A stretch of DNA of 64,000 nt from contig CM068547.1 of the NCBI GenBank assembly GCA_035048495.1, positions 6,103,700 through 6,167,699 of the forward strand. Reading direction: 5' to 3'. The notes below the pieces were generated by a model. That model was not told where the DNA came from and did no database searches. It saw nothing but the letters and a program-made list of their open reading frames with translations. This document shows positions 14,884-26,102 of the stretch, piece by piece; positions within the stretch are counted from its first letter, which is position 1, and the number at the start of each line of letters is the position of its first letter. Source of the stretch: Euptelea pleiosperma. Lineage: Eukaryota > Streptophyta > Magnoliopsida > Ranunculales > Eupteleaceae. The position numbers and the translations under genes were made by a program.

Positions 14884-15448
14884 TAGGGGGTGTCAATGGG
14901 TCGGTTCCAGTTCTCAAAATGATGGATCCGGAATCGGAAACCGATTTTTTGGTTCCTGGTGTAACTTCCGGTTCCGGGTATATCGGTTCCAATCTTGATA
15001 ATATTACAATTATAACACTTATATATTGGTTCCGGTTCCTATTAGTTTCAGGTCCATATCATTTTTTTTGTAATCAACATCGTTCCAAGAAAATCAACAA
15101 AATGACTATAACAGAAGATAGTCAGGATGGGGGATCTCCATATATACCACAGAAGAGGAATGATATAGATTTTTGCCTTACCAGTAATGTAGTGAACCGC
15201 TCCATTACTTGAGTGGTGAATATATACAAAGTTTAAAGAAACAAAACCCTTCGACACCTTCAACACATCAACAGCATGGGCAATAGAAGAACTGTCCAAA
15301 TCCAACGATTCAGGTCCATATCAAATTACCCAGAACCGAACTGTTATTTTCGGTTCAATTCCTGTTCCGGTTCTTTTTTAGTCGGTTCCCAAAAATATGG
15401 AACCGATGTTTTTGGTTTCGGTTAAACGGGTAAAAATTGACACCCCTA
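14884..15448. mobile_element. hAT-like non-autonomous element with a captured RNase H fragment
   Basis: Its ends TAGGGGGTGTCAA / TTGACACCCCTA are inverted, and an exact 8-bp TSD, AACTTGTT, flanks it (14876-14883, 15449-15456). Subterminal arms are runs of GGTTCCGGTTCC-type motifs. The centre (about 15060-15310, minus strand) reads as a peptide with FVSLNFVYIHHSSNGAVHYI. That resembles the end of a plant LINE RNase H domain (the usual pattern is SFxHVxRSSNxxAH). It ends about 230 bp upstream of the SWEET ATG. Confidence 0.8.
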
Positions 15449-15947
15449 AACTTGTTGAGGAAAATGGATTGGTTTAAATCAGGACCGATGTGTAACCCTT
15501 GTTTAAAATTTTAAATCTCCACTTATAAAACATGTTAGTTTTTATAATAAGAACAGAATAAGCTGGAAGAGGGACAAAACATATGGAATTCTTTTTTCCA
15601 TTTTGGTTCTTTGTTGAGTGGAACATGTCATAATGTCACAGGACTCCACTAATTCCATCCCACTTGAAATAATACGGAGGAACTTTGCAAGCTTTTATTC
15701 CCTGTCAAGAATACCTAGTGTTCTTTGAACAAGAGAAGGAGAGAATCCCTTGAGTGGAATAATCAAAATATGTTTGCAGATTAAAATTCTTGTAGTGGTC
15801 TACACTTAAGTGAAACTAAGTAAAATCTTTATCAACTCAGCTTTTCAAGTGGGTTTTTTCTTCATGGTATAGGAAACCCATATGAAGAAACAAACAAAAA
15901 CAAGACCCATATGAGAAAAAGTGCTTGCCAATCAAGGATGTTGAGTG

Positions 15948-16051
15948 CAAGCTTTAAAAGGGGGCCGTTACCGTTCTCCGTTAAAAATAACGGCAACTTT
16001 TTTCAAAAAATAACGGTCCGAATCCATTATAACGGCCGTTATTGAACCATG
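15948..16051 (+). mobile_element. hAT-type AACGG MITE, copy 3, internally deleted
   Basis: Only 104 bp remain between CAAGCTTTAAAAG and TTGAACCATG. The flanks GTTGAGTG (15940-15947) and GTTGAGAG (16052-16059) match at 7 of 8 positions. It is an internal deletion derivative that kept both ends. Confidence 0.8.
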
Positions 16052-16059
16052 GTTGAGAG

Positions 16060-17149
16060 TTAAAGTTTGGCATTTCTTAGTGGGGCCTGGTTTGCACAAA
16101 AGTGGGGTTGTGATGAAGAAACCCATTTACAAAGAATGTTACCTAAGCATTTTATCTGTTTGCTTCCATTGCCTATATTCTATGTGATCAACCCCAACTT
16201 TTGGGTTCTGATGCTTTATGCTGCTGTCGTGATTCTCGTACTTGAAAGCTCTTTACTAATTTGAAATTATATAATGGAGCCAGTTATATCCATGGTTCCA
16301 AGTCTTCTAGATCGGGCCATCCGATCGGGACCACTGTTTAATTCCCATAGAAGTCTCATCACGTTGTCTCGAGCGAGATGATCCGATCCGAATCAGGATT
16401 GGATCGAGCCCACCAATCCGGTTTCCAATCCCCAGATTTCGAACCATGGTTGTCTCACATATAACGCTGAGAACATTGTCCATCCGATCATCGACCACTT
16501 AGATAGTACATAATTAATCTAAAATCATGCCAATCAAAAGCGATCGGATCAGATAGTAAAAATTATGATTGGCATGCATGTGTTCTAGGTTATGACTTAT
16601 CCAAAAGCTGATCTCTATAAATAGTGTTGATGTGACACGTGTATGGCATTTGATGGTAGGTAAGATATTGCATATGGTGCACATAACTTTATCACCTATT
16701 TTTTCCTATTCGTTGACGTTGTCATTTCTGCTAATGCGTCCTTGTTGGCCGAAGCTTATTTGAACAAAATTTCTTTTAGTTTACTTTTTGCTAACCAAAG
16801 TTTCCAACGCATGCCCTTCTCTAGGGGAGATATGGATTGCGATAAGGGATAAGTGATTTAGGTTTTTATCGATCCAGGCCGTCCAATCAACAATTCACAT
16901 ATGTACAATCTATGTTAATGTTTAAGATCATTTGATAAGGCTGATTTCAGATCTCTCGTATAGACCCACTGAATCGACAGTTCATATATTTGATCTAATA
17001 ACAAAAATCTGGAAAAGGCATCACTTCTTGGAATTTGGCAGTGGCCCATCCCAGCGAGAGCATTGGTCCATCCAAATACTACATTTATCTTTGATGACCA
17101 CAGTATGAGCCACATGGCACATTCTTAGAGACCTCTGACCGTATGGAAC
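16060..17149. other. Intergenic, no gene recognised
   Basis: About 16280-16460 is rich in GATCGGATC-type motifs and lies between CCATGGTTCCAAG and TTTCGAACCATGG. It may be another small element, but I find no TSD. The end (17095-17145) is a fragment of the palindromic core arm. Confidence 0.4.
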
Positions 17150-19130
17150 AATCCACAAGAAAATAGATATATTTATAGTGGTTCAATGTATTCACAATCA
17201 ATCAAGCATTAAAATTTATAAGATTGAAAGAATAAAGTTAGGAATCCAATCAACCTAGTGATCGAGAATCCACTCGATTCAACGGGAATCCACCCAAATA
17301 GTTCTGGTTAAGAATCCACCACTCAATCACAACGGGATTCTACTCGAACAAGCTTGGTAGGGAACTTCCCAACCTTGGGGAATCCACCCAACGAGTCCAA
17401 GTCGAGATTCCACTCAACTTGACTCAATATATAAAGATATTAAATAAATGAACAGACCTTTGGGAAGATATTTCAATGATGAGAGTAGTTGAAGCTCCCT
17501 TGGATGTTTCACCAAGCTCTTCACCCTGTGTACGTAGGGTGTTCACCTCCACTCGTAGAAATCTTTACTTACGTGAATGCATTCAAGAAGACTAGGGCAT
17601 CAAGAAAATGCTCTTAGGATGCTTGGGAATCAAGGATTTTACTTTCAAAAGAGTTTGGGCTAAAATAGTGTAAGAAACCATGCATTTAAAGCTAAGTTCA
17701 ATCATTTTCAAAAAACATACGACAATTGGGGAGCGCGGTCGACTGCCCAATTTGAGCAGTTGACTAGCCTCTAACGATCTAGGACATTTTTGTTCTGGAG
17801 GTTTGGGGCGGTCGACTGCTCAGCTACGCTGATAAACCACCCAGCAAAATGATAACAATCCACGTACAAGCGCAATAAATTTATAATGGTTTGTGTATCC
17901 ACACCTATGTCCATTCTCGAAAGGTCGAATTAAGCTAATTACTTTTATTCAATCAATCAAGCATTACAGCTTATAGAATTGAAAGAATAAAGTTAAGAAT
18001 TCGCTGAACCTACTAATCAAGAATCCATACGTAATTCTGGTTAGGAATCTACCAAATTAACATTCAAATGAGAATCCACTCAATCACAGTAGATTCCACT
18101 CGAGCATGCTCGGTAGAAAACCCACCCAACCTTTGGGAATCCACCCAATGAGTTCAAGTCGAGAATCCACTCAACTTGACTCAACAAATAAACAAACTAA
18201 GCTTTGGGAAGATATTCTAATGATAAGACGTGTTGAAGCTCTGTTAGATGCTTCACCAAGCTCTTCTCCACGTGTAAGGTGTTCACTTCTACTCACAAAG
18301 CTCTTGGAATTTACTGCTTAATAAATGTTTTTACTATAGTGCTCACAAGTTAAGGGCAACACAAAAATAAGTAACTTATTGACTTTTATAAGCCAAAAAG
18401 TTAAAAAGTTAGTTTGGATGTGTTTCGTGTTTTAACTTGTAAAAAGTTAAAAACTAACTTAAAACTGAAGCTAAAATTTTTAGCTTTTAACTTCTAAGAG
18501 AAACAACTTCTCAAAAATTAGAACCCCTCCTGACATTTTAATTTCTATGACTTTTTTAGAGGTAAAAAATAAACTTGTAACTTCTACTACAAGTAGAAGT
18601 GCTTTTACTTCTCGTTCCCAAACGTCCCAACACAAAAATAAGTAACTTATTAACTTTTATAAGCCAAAAAGTTAAAAAATTAGTTTGGATGTGTTTCATA
18701 TTTTAACTTTGAAAAGTTAAAAATTAACTTAAAACTGAAGCTAAAATATTTAGCTTTTGACTTCTAAGAGAAATAACTTCTCAAAAATTAGAATCCCTCC
18801 CGACATTTGAATTTCTATAACTTTTTTGGAGGTAGAAAATCAACTTATAACTTCTTCTACAAGTAGAAGTGCTTTTACTTCTCGTTCCCAAACGCCCCTA
18901 AATGTATTCAAGGAGACTAGGGCATCAATAGATTGCTCTTTGAAAGCTGCTTGGGAATCAAGGATTTTACTTTCAAAATAGTTTGGACCAAAACGGGAGA
19001 AGAAACCGTGCATTAAAGCCAATCTCAACCTTTTCCAATGGTCAAATTTTTACTGTTGGGCAGCGCAGTCAACGGGCCAATTCGAGCGGTCAATCGACCT
19101 CATCTAATGATTCAGAACTTTTGTTATGGA
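17150..19130. repeat. Diverged direct repeat, LTR-like, second copy split by an MITE
   Basis: The block at about 17150-17830 recurs at about 17850-18350 and continues at 18902-19130. Shared phrases include GAATCCACTCAACTTGACTC, GACTAGGGCATCAA and TTGGGAATCAAGGATTTTAC. The second copy is interrupted by the dimeric MITE at 18354-18898. The GGTCGACTGC phrases near the ends resemble flanks of plant retrotransposon LTRs. No coding interior is visible. Confidence 0.65.
18354..18898. mobile_element. Dimeric Tourist-like MITE
   Basis: Two head-to-tail copies (18354-about 18628 and 18629-18898) each run from AACACAAAAATAAGTAACTT to TTCTCGTTCCCAAACG(T/C)CCC. The pair is flanked by TAA (18351-18353, 18899-18901). 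A monomer of the same family is at 59396-59680. Confidence 0.85.
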
Positions 19131-19265
19131 AGCCAAGAAAATCGATGGCCCATATCTTATCCCCAACTAGACGGTGGATCTCAGCCACTCGCACCCAATT
19201 TTGGCAAATGCTTTGTCGGGGAGTGCCATGGGCATGGGCCACGCTCACGAATTGTGGTGGGGTCC
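19130..19265 (-). repeat. Second 'GATCTCAGCCACTC' family segment
   Basis: It shares GGTGGATCTCAGCCACTC, TTTGGCAAA and CTTTGTCGGGGAGTGCCA with 13875-14040. It directly adjoins the end of the LTR-like direct repeat. Confidence 0.65.
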
Positions 19266-19949
19266 TTATAAACTAAATTATTATATACAAGTTCCTCAAG
19301 GCTTTTATTAAAGTTTGAATAGCCCTTTAAATTCTTATAAAGCCCTTCATAATTTATTTATTATTTTTTTTTGGTTTTATTTCTCTTATTTTTCCTCTGG
19401 ACACCAAACTCTCCGCTCCCTTCTTTCTTCCTCCAATGAGAGGTGGAAAAAGGTCAGGAGAATTGTTTAAATGGATGACAAGACTCAACAAAAAATATAA
19501 AAAATTATTGGATCTCAATTCTCAACTGTCGGCCACTCTTGCTGGGCTTTAAATTAAATATCACATCTATAAACGTACCTCAAATTAAATTATATTTATT
19601 TTTTGCCTTTTCCAGAATAAAGACATTACTTGCTAGCATTCTTCAATTTAAATGACGTGGAAATGGGTTTTATTGTCACTTAAATGACGTGGGAATTCCA
19701 CCTCACACAGTCACACCAATACCTGCCGAGAAAATTTCCTCTTGAGGGGAATTCTTTCTGTGGAACTGTGGGGCGCATAAAAATGTGAAAAGTAATGTGG
19801 TACACTCATTTCTGGCCCACTAACTCATCAATGATTGGTTCACCCCTTGATGGACCCGTTGCATTCGAGTATTTTTTTTCTGGGTAGAGATCACGGAAAA
19901 AAATAAAAATAAAAATAAAAACCTACCTTGAGGGTAGGGTGGCGGTATG
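19266..19949. other. Intergenic, no gene recognised
   Basis: AT-rich sequence with no named repeat or exon that I can support. Confidence 0.4.
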
Positions 19950-20272
19950 GATGTCAATTTTACCCGTTTAACCGAAACTAAATATGAATCGCAATCGAAA
20001 ACACTGGCTCCAGTTCAAAAATTTTGGGCATGACAAAAAAAACTGGAACTGGAACCGAACAAAAGTAATGGTTCCAATTCTAGGTAAATTGATTTGGACC
20101 TGAAACCTATATGAACCGGAACTGAACCGATAAGAACTAGAACCAATATATAAATATAGTGTTAAAATTGTAATACTATATCAAGATTTGTACCAATATA
20201 TCTAGAGTTGGAACCGAAACTGTCAAACTGAACCGATAAGAACCGGCAATATCGGTTCCGATTCTGGGTACC
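19950..20272. mobile_element. Truncated relative of the GGTTCCGGTTCC hAT-like element
   Basis: The left end contains TGTCAATTTTACCCGTTTAA, the complement of the right end at 15420-15448. It continues into GAACCGGAAC-rich arms, but the opposite terminus is missing. It is a one-ended remnant. Confidence 0.6.
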
Positions 20273-20999
20273 TTAGGAAGCAGGTGCCCCCTATCTTGCT
20301 TGATCCGTGGATGGAAACATAAGATTGATCCTTCATAGCGCTATCGTCCCTCCGCATGAGTGGCCATGTATAAAGTGTGTTTGCGTTTCTCCACGACCAC
20401 GCCAACCCCAGCTGAAAAACCCATAGTGTTGATAATGACCAGTCTTTCTTATAGGGTCCGCGTGGGACTTCTTTAAAGATGGGTATTTGAATGTTCGCCT
20501 GTACTGGTTCCAGCTCCGTTGAAACCCCGAGGTGGCAGTGGTGGCAACCGCTGCCTGTATGGTGGTGAACGGGGAGGTCCCGCTGAATAGCAACTTCTTT
20601 TGGTCTGTTTAACGAATGCTGCTTACACTAAAATAAAATAAAAATAAAAATAGTTGAAAAATTATAAATAAGGTTATATGGTGTATAGACATCACAGTGA
20701 TGCACGTGTTTGGTACGTATGACTATTATTCCGTAGACCGTTGGTTAAAAGTTATTTTGTTCTTATCATTCTGATGGACTGAAGTGATTGCGTTGTTACT
20801 ATCATCCAATTGGGCGTTACTTTTGGCTCAGGAATATTGGGCTCCATCGGACCGTTACCTCTGACTACAGTCTATAATATGAAACATTCGAGTAGTTGCA
20901 TCACAGTACTATCAGATCTCTCTCGTTGTAGCATTGTGTGGCCAATAAAAACGTGCCACGTATGCATGAAAGGAATTATTAATTAATGTTAGCATAAAC
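20273..20999. other. Intergenic, no gene recognised
   Basis: About 20275-20600 is GC-richer than its surroundings and carries small overlapping open frames on the minus strand. None has a recognisable domain. The rest is AT-rich. Confidence 0.4.
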
Positions 21000-21353
21000 C
21001 AAGGTTTAAAAGTGGCTGTTATAACGGTATAACAGACTAGTGGCATTACCGTTTTTTCCGTTATAACGAATTGTAACTCTCAGGGGCAAAAACAGAAAAC
21101 AACAGAAATAATGGCACTGAAATTCAAGTTTCCAAAATGAAAAAAAGAGAGGAATATTATAGTAATAACTGCCTTTTTTTTTCACAAAAATTTCCAGAAA
21201 ATAACCTGTTATAATGGAAAAATAACGGCCGTTATAACGAAAATAAGGTCATTATTTTTAAAGCATTTTAACGGTACATAATGTAACGGGGGAGGTCCGA
21301 ATCCGTTATAATGACCGTTATTTTTCTTTATAACGACCGTCTTTTAAACCATG
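21000..21353 (+). mobile_element. hAT-type AACGG MITE, copy 4 (subfamily B)
   Basis: It runs from CAAGGTTTAAAAGTGGC to CTTTTAAACCATG, with TTATAACGG motifs throughout. The 8-bp flanks do not match. More CCGTTATAATG sequence follows to about 21420, so a second, nested copy may have confused the right border. Confidence 0.75.
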
Positions 21354-21546
21354 GAATACTGTTATTTGTTTAAAAAGTGTTATTTTTAGTTAACAACCGT
21401 TATAATGTCATGTTTTATTACTGTTATCAGTGGGTTTTGTTTTTTTCTTTTTAAGAAATAATGAAAAGTAATAAAATAAGAATGTTTCGACTGTTTGTTT
21501 GATTATGATGTGATGGGTTATGACAGTGATGTTACTTGTCTTTAAC

Positions 21547-21745
21547 AGGGTATTTTAGTAATACCTCCCTAAAATTTGAAAGTAATTAGTAGTGCCCCTT
21601 TGTACTTTCAAACTTTAGGATTACCCCTGGAATTAGTTTAAAAGTGGTTGACTTATTTAAAACGGTATTTTAGTAACACCCATTGATATTTGAAAGTAAT
21701 TAGTAATACCTCCTTATACTTTCAAACTTTAGGATTATCCCCCTA
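21547..21745. repeat. Two diverged copies of an 85-bp motif
   Basis: GGTATTTTAGTAA...TTTGAAAGTAATTAGTA...ACTTTCAAACTTTAGGATTA occurs at about 21547-21629 and about 21661-21745. Confidence 0.7.
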
Positions 21746-21777
21746 ACCACACGTGATTCAAGTCTGTTTTAACTTAA

Positions 21778-22143
21778 AAGGGCGTGTTTGATTTCCAAGT
21801 GAGAAAATTGCATTTTCCTTGGAAAAACACAACTGTTCATTGTTAGATAGCCATTTTAAATCTGTATAATTTTTCCTACCGGTCAATTTAAATCTGGACA
21901 ATTTTCTTTTAAATCTATATAATTTTTCCTACTGGTCAATTTAAATTTGGACAATTTTCCTTACTAAGCCTGGAATTCATTTCCCATCCAGCTAGGCGAG
22001 AATTCATTTCCACTTAAAAATACCCATTTATTTTCTCACATGATTGAAATATATGTTCTCAGTTGCAATTAATTATCCATTTAAGGCATTTTCCATTTGC
22101 ATTTTCATGGGAAAATTTTCTATGGAATCAAACATGCCCTTAG
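21778..22143. mobile_element. MITE with GGGCGTGTTTGAT / ATCAAACATGCCC ends
   Basis: A non-coding element of about 365 bp with inverted ends and several internal copies of AATTTTTCCTACYGGTCAAT. TTA is present near both edges, as for Tourist-type elements, but the left junction is not clean. Confidence 0.65.
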
Positions 22144-22365
22144 TTTTTTACTTTTTAGTGTGTACGTGTCATGTTTTTCTTCCACCACAATGCCAACAAT
22201 TCAAAATCTTCCCTATGAAAACAAAAACCTACTAAATTATTTTGCTCACTGTACTAGGGGGTTGCTTGGGTGCCATGACAAATGAAGATCTGGCTTAAAC
22301 GCTCCTAGTAGAGGCTATATATTGTGCTAGGTGTCTTATATTATCCAGAGAATTTACTATTAATT

Positions 22366-22865
22366 AAGGGCCTGTTTGGTAACGCACCGCGGCGGGCAAA
22401 TAAAATATTTAGCCGCGCAAATATTCGCCCGGCGGTGTTTGGCAGCCACCCGCCCTTGGCGAATATTTAGCCGGGCCCACATATTTGCCCTCCGCGGCGG
22501 GAAAACATTTGATCACCCCCCCCCCCTGTGAAAATATTTTCACGCCGATTATGCCTTGGTGAGAAAATTTTATTTTCTCACCGGAAAATCACTATTTTCA
22601 AAAAAAATTAATTTTTTAATATATAAAAAAGATAAAAATGATTTTTTTTTTATTCTTTGACATAATATGTGGTTCCCGCACTGACCCAACCTATTTTTGA
22701 CTTACTTTGATATGTGGGACCCACTCAAATTGAAAGAAAATGAAGTAAGCTGAAGTGAGCTAGCTCGTACACGTACCAAACATTGTTAAATATTGCTATG
22801 AGCAAATATTTAGCCAAGATAATATTCGCAGCCACAAATTTATGCTCGTCCAAACTTGTAATCAG
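22366..22865. repeat. GC-rich foldback segment
   Basis: It starts at GGGCCTGTTTGGTAACGC. The left half holds inverted phrases such as CCGCGGCGGGCAAAT and GCCCTCCGCGGCGGG, and ATATTTAGCC is repeated in both halves. It is probably a MITE of the GTTTGG-end type, but the right terminus is poorly matched. Confidence 0.4.
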
Positions 22866-23337
22866 TAGGGCTGCAACTTGGGTGGGCCTAAACTCGAGCC
22901 CTACGGGTCACAACTTGATTTTGGGTTGGGCTTGGGTTAGGTTCTAAAGGGCTTGGGCTCGGACCTATTTCTTAAGACCTGATTGAAACTTGAGTTGGGC
23001 TCGGGCTGAGGCCTTAGGCAACCCGACCCAACCCAAGTCCGATCATGGGTACCCTAATGCTCTCTCTCTCTCTCTCCTTGTCTCCCTTTCTCCCTCCTCC
23101 GTATCCCTCTATCCCCTGTCTCGATCTCCCCCTCCCATATCTCTCTCTCACTCGTCTCTCACCCATCTCTCTCTCCTTCGTCTCCCGCTTTCACAGTCTC
23201 TTTCTCCTCATAACACCAACCCAAAAAACCTAATAAATCTGACCAACCCGATCAAGTTCGGCTCGAGCTGAGCAAATCAAGCCCAGCCTCGGGTTGACCC
23301 CCAACCCAACCCAATCCGCCGCCGAGTTACAGCCCTA
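22866..23337. mobile_element. hAT-like non-autonomous element with GGGTTGGGCTTGGG arms
   Basis: Its ends TAGGGCTGCAAC / GTTACAGCCCTA are inverted. The flanks GTAATCAG and GCATTCAG agree at 6 of 8 positions, suggesting an aged 8-bp TSD. Subterminal arms are rich in GGGTTGGGCT and its complement. The centre (about 23058-23215) is an almost pure CT tract. Confidence 0.65.
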
Positions 23338-23479
23338 GCATTCAGAACACTTTGGATATTCACAGAGGGAAAAATAGAAAAACAGAAAAATAAAGAAATA
23401 ACAAAAAATAATGGTGTTAAAATTAAAATTTTGAATTTTAATTTTTTAATAAATTGAGATCAAATGAGTGGGAGTGAAT

Positions 23480-23970
23480 GAATAAATGAGAGGGAGGGTG
23501 GGAGGGGGGGTGGTTTGAGTGGCTGAAATCTAACCGTCCACATTAGATGGATGGATTTGATCTCAACCACTCTTTATCTTATGAAGCAGGATAGATAAGA
23601 GAATACAACTGAGTTATTTTGTTATATGTGTGGGTGGCCCGTGCCCGCGACACTCTCCGACAAAGTGTTTATCAAAATCAAGTGAGAGTTAATCTCAGCC
23701 ATTGATATGAAGCATAGTGGACCTCGGCCACTCATTATTGAAGCCATATATATACGATAAGAAGGGGTATAAAAAAACCACAGTGATCACTTGTTATATT
23801 GATAGTGGGTGGCCCGTGCCCTCGGCACTCCCCGTCAAAGCATTTGCCAAAATCAGGTATGAGTGGCTGAGATCCACTGTCCATTTGGGGGATAAGATCT
23901 CGGCCCTTCTTTGTTGAAACATATAAGATGGGGTATAAGTGGGGAGACAACTTCCCTGTTTTGTTATATA
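23480..23970 (+). repeat. Two tandem 'GATCTCAGCCACTC' family copies
   Basis: GGTGGCCCGTGCCC...CACTC...AAAGT(G/C)(T/A)TT occurs at about 23630-23700 and about 23805-23900, with GAGTGGCTGAGATCCAC following. The second copy is the reverse complement of the SWEET-intron copy at 13875-14040. Confidence 0.65.
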
Positions 23971-24280
23971 GATAGTGAAAAAGCTCTTTCTACTTCTGAA
24001 CGTAGTGACAATACCAAACTACATTATTTGTGTGATAATGTGATTGATTTTTTTGATTCTTGATAATTTTGTTGGTTGGTGAAAGGTATATATTTTTTTT
24101 TCTACTGTGGCCATTTAATTGGCAAATTTCAAGTACCCACCATGCAAAGACCAACCAAATATAGGACCTGCCATTCCATTTGTTTCTATTTCCTTGTACC
24201 CAAAATCTTAATTTCAACAGTAAAAATATTAAGAAGTGCTTAAACATTTCACACGTGCAAGTCATGTGGGTAGTGAAAAC

Positions 24281-24716
24281 CATGGTTTTAAAAACGGCCG
24301 TTTAAACGGTTTTAACGGCTGTTTAAACGGTGAAGCCCCAAGCCCAGTTCCGTTAAAACCGTTTAAACACGTTTTATCGTTTTTGAATAAAATGGCAGTT
24401 TTTTTTTTTTTTATTTTAACGGCCATTAAAATTGTTTAAACAGCCGTTTAATTCTGAAAAATTTTGTGAAAAAGATGGCCGTTAAATCCGTTTAATTTCC
24501 GTTAAAATCCGTTAAATTATATATATATATATATTTTCAAATTTTCAAATTTGAATTTAAGCGCCATTTTTCCCGTTAAAATCGGTTTAATTCCGTTAAA
24601 TTCTATTTTTTTTTCATTTTTGCCCCTGGCTGTTTCAATCCGTTTTAACGGCTGTTTAAACGGTTTAAACTGTAATGCCCCCAGTCCGTTTAACTGTTAA
24701 AACGGCCTCCTTTAAA
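24281..24716 (-). mobile_element. hAT-type AACGG MITE, copy 5 (subfamily A, inverted)
   Basis: It starts CATGGTTTTAAAAACGGCCG and carries repeated GTTTAAACGG / CCGTTTAAAC motifs up to ACGGCCTCCTTTAAA. The right terminus has decayed into an A run, so no TSD is visible. Confidence 0.75.
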
Positions 24717-24910
24717 AAAAAACTCCTCTTTTATTCGTTTATTTTTCTTTAAATTGTTGTGCGAAACTCGGAATTAAGATTTTGTAGAATCTACTTTTCA
24801 GAGTATGTGTTTTGAAGAATCCCATTTCAAGACCTACCATTCGTTGTTTGGTTGTTATGAAATGGGTTTAGTTCCCCAACAATCCCAACCCCATTATTTT
24901 ACTCGTTTGT

Positions 24911-25250
24911 TAGTAAAACTTTGATGACAGGCCAATGACAGCACACAATATTAGCCACGTGGTATACCTTTAGAGGACTCTGACCGTATGGATGTTTTAC
25001 CAATCCCTAGGTGGACCTACAAAACCAAAAATCAGCTGATTAGTGATTTCAAACCTTCGGATCTTTGTACCCGAAATAATCAATAATGCTCAAATTCCCA
25101 CGGTTAAAATCAATCCGTGAAAATAACTCAAATCCAACGCCTAGAAATCACTAATCATGTTGATTTTTGGTTTGTAGGTTCACCTAGGGATTGACCAAAC
25201 ATTCATACGGTCTGCGAACATCCAGACAGTCAGCGTCCTCTCCCGGGGTC
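24911..25250. mobile_element. Palindromic-core element
   Basis: The left end TAGTAAAACTTTGATGACAG is followed by the full core: CCACGTGG, TCTGACCGTATGGATG, CCTAGGTGGACC, a mid palindrome on AATAATGCTCAAATTC, then CACCTAGGGATTG and CATACGGTC. The right terminal repeat is missing. Confidence 0.75.
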
Positions 25251-26102
25251 CAAATGTGCCGATTGGAGTTTCAATGTTTCAGTTTGCCAAAATTTGCGTT
25301 TCGGCCTCATTTTGTGTATACATCCAAACAAGCCCTAAGTTGCTAAGTTATTGTGACTAGACTAAAATGCTATTATATGGAATCTCTGAGCAATCTCGTG
25401 GGGGTTGAAGAACTGCTTCTGCTATCTTCCATACTTAGTAACATAGAATATATATATAAATATGTCTAAGGAGTCCTCGTGATGATGATAAGGTTAGAGA
25501 TATTCCAAAAAGTTGATTTGGCCTGTTTCTCCTTAACCTTTTCCTCCTTGCCAACCATTCACCTTCAACCTTTCAACCTGAATTAAACTATTTTTCTAGG
25601 TTTCATGTCATACCTGTGAACGATTTCTTTTTCTAGGGTTTTGTAAAGCGGTGACTTATTGAATGGTCTTTTCAGGGATATAATGACTATTTTGTCCTTA
25701 TACATGGTTGCTATGTATCTAGATTATTCGTTTGGATGAAACTTCGCTGACTTTGTGGCAGTCAGCCACATTTGCTTTTTCAAAATACTAAACGGGTCGA
25801 AGCGAAACCTCAAACGAGTTAAAAATCCATGGGTCGAAACGAAACCTGAAATGTAACGATGAGGACTCCCCATTCAATGAGATGATTGTAACCATAAAAT
25901 ATATTAATCTCAATGAACAATGAAAAGAACAAAGATGCACTCACCCACAACCTATAGATTTATGTGGTTCCTTCTAGATTAAGGTACGTCCACGGATCCA
26001 CACCTATTTCACTATGCTCTTATGCAAAAAAGAAACACTCGCTCACAATACAATGAATAATCGTCTCTAGTCAATTGAAGTATATATAACCATAAGACGT
26101 AA
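25251..26102. other. Intergenic, possible LTR remnant next to the Copia pseudogene
   Basis: GAGTCCTCGTGATGATG (about 25470) and its approximate complement (about 25855) form a loose inverted pair. About 25900-26095 (TTATGTGGTTCC..., GGTACGTCCACGGATCCACA) resembles the end of plant Copia LTRs and adjoins the Copia remnant on its 3' side. Confidence 0.4.

Noticed and set aside
16280..16460. Further AACGG-family MITE because of its CCATGGTT / AACCATGG ends
   Set aside because: The interior has GATCGG motifs and no AACGG, and the flanks show no 8-bp TSD.
17150..19130. Complete LTR retrotransposon
   Set aside because: The two direct repeats nearly abut, with no coding interior, primer-binding site or TG...CA borders that I can define.
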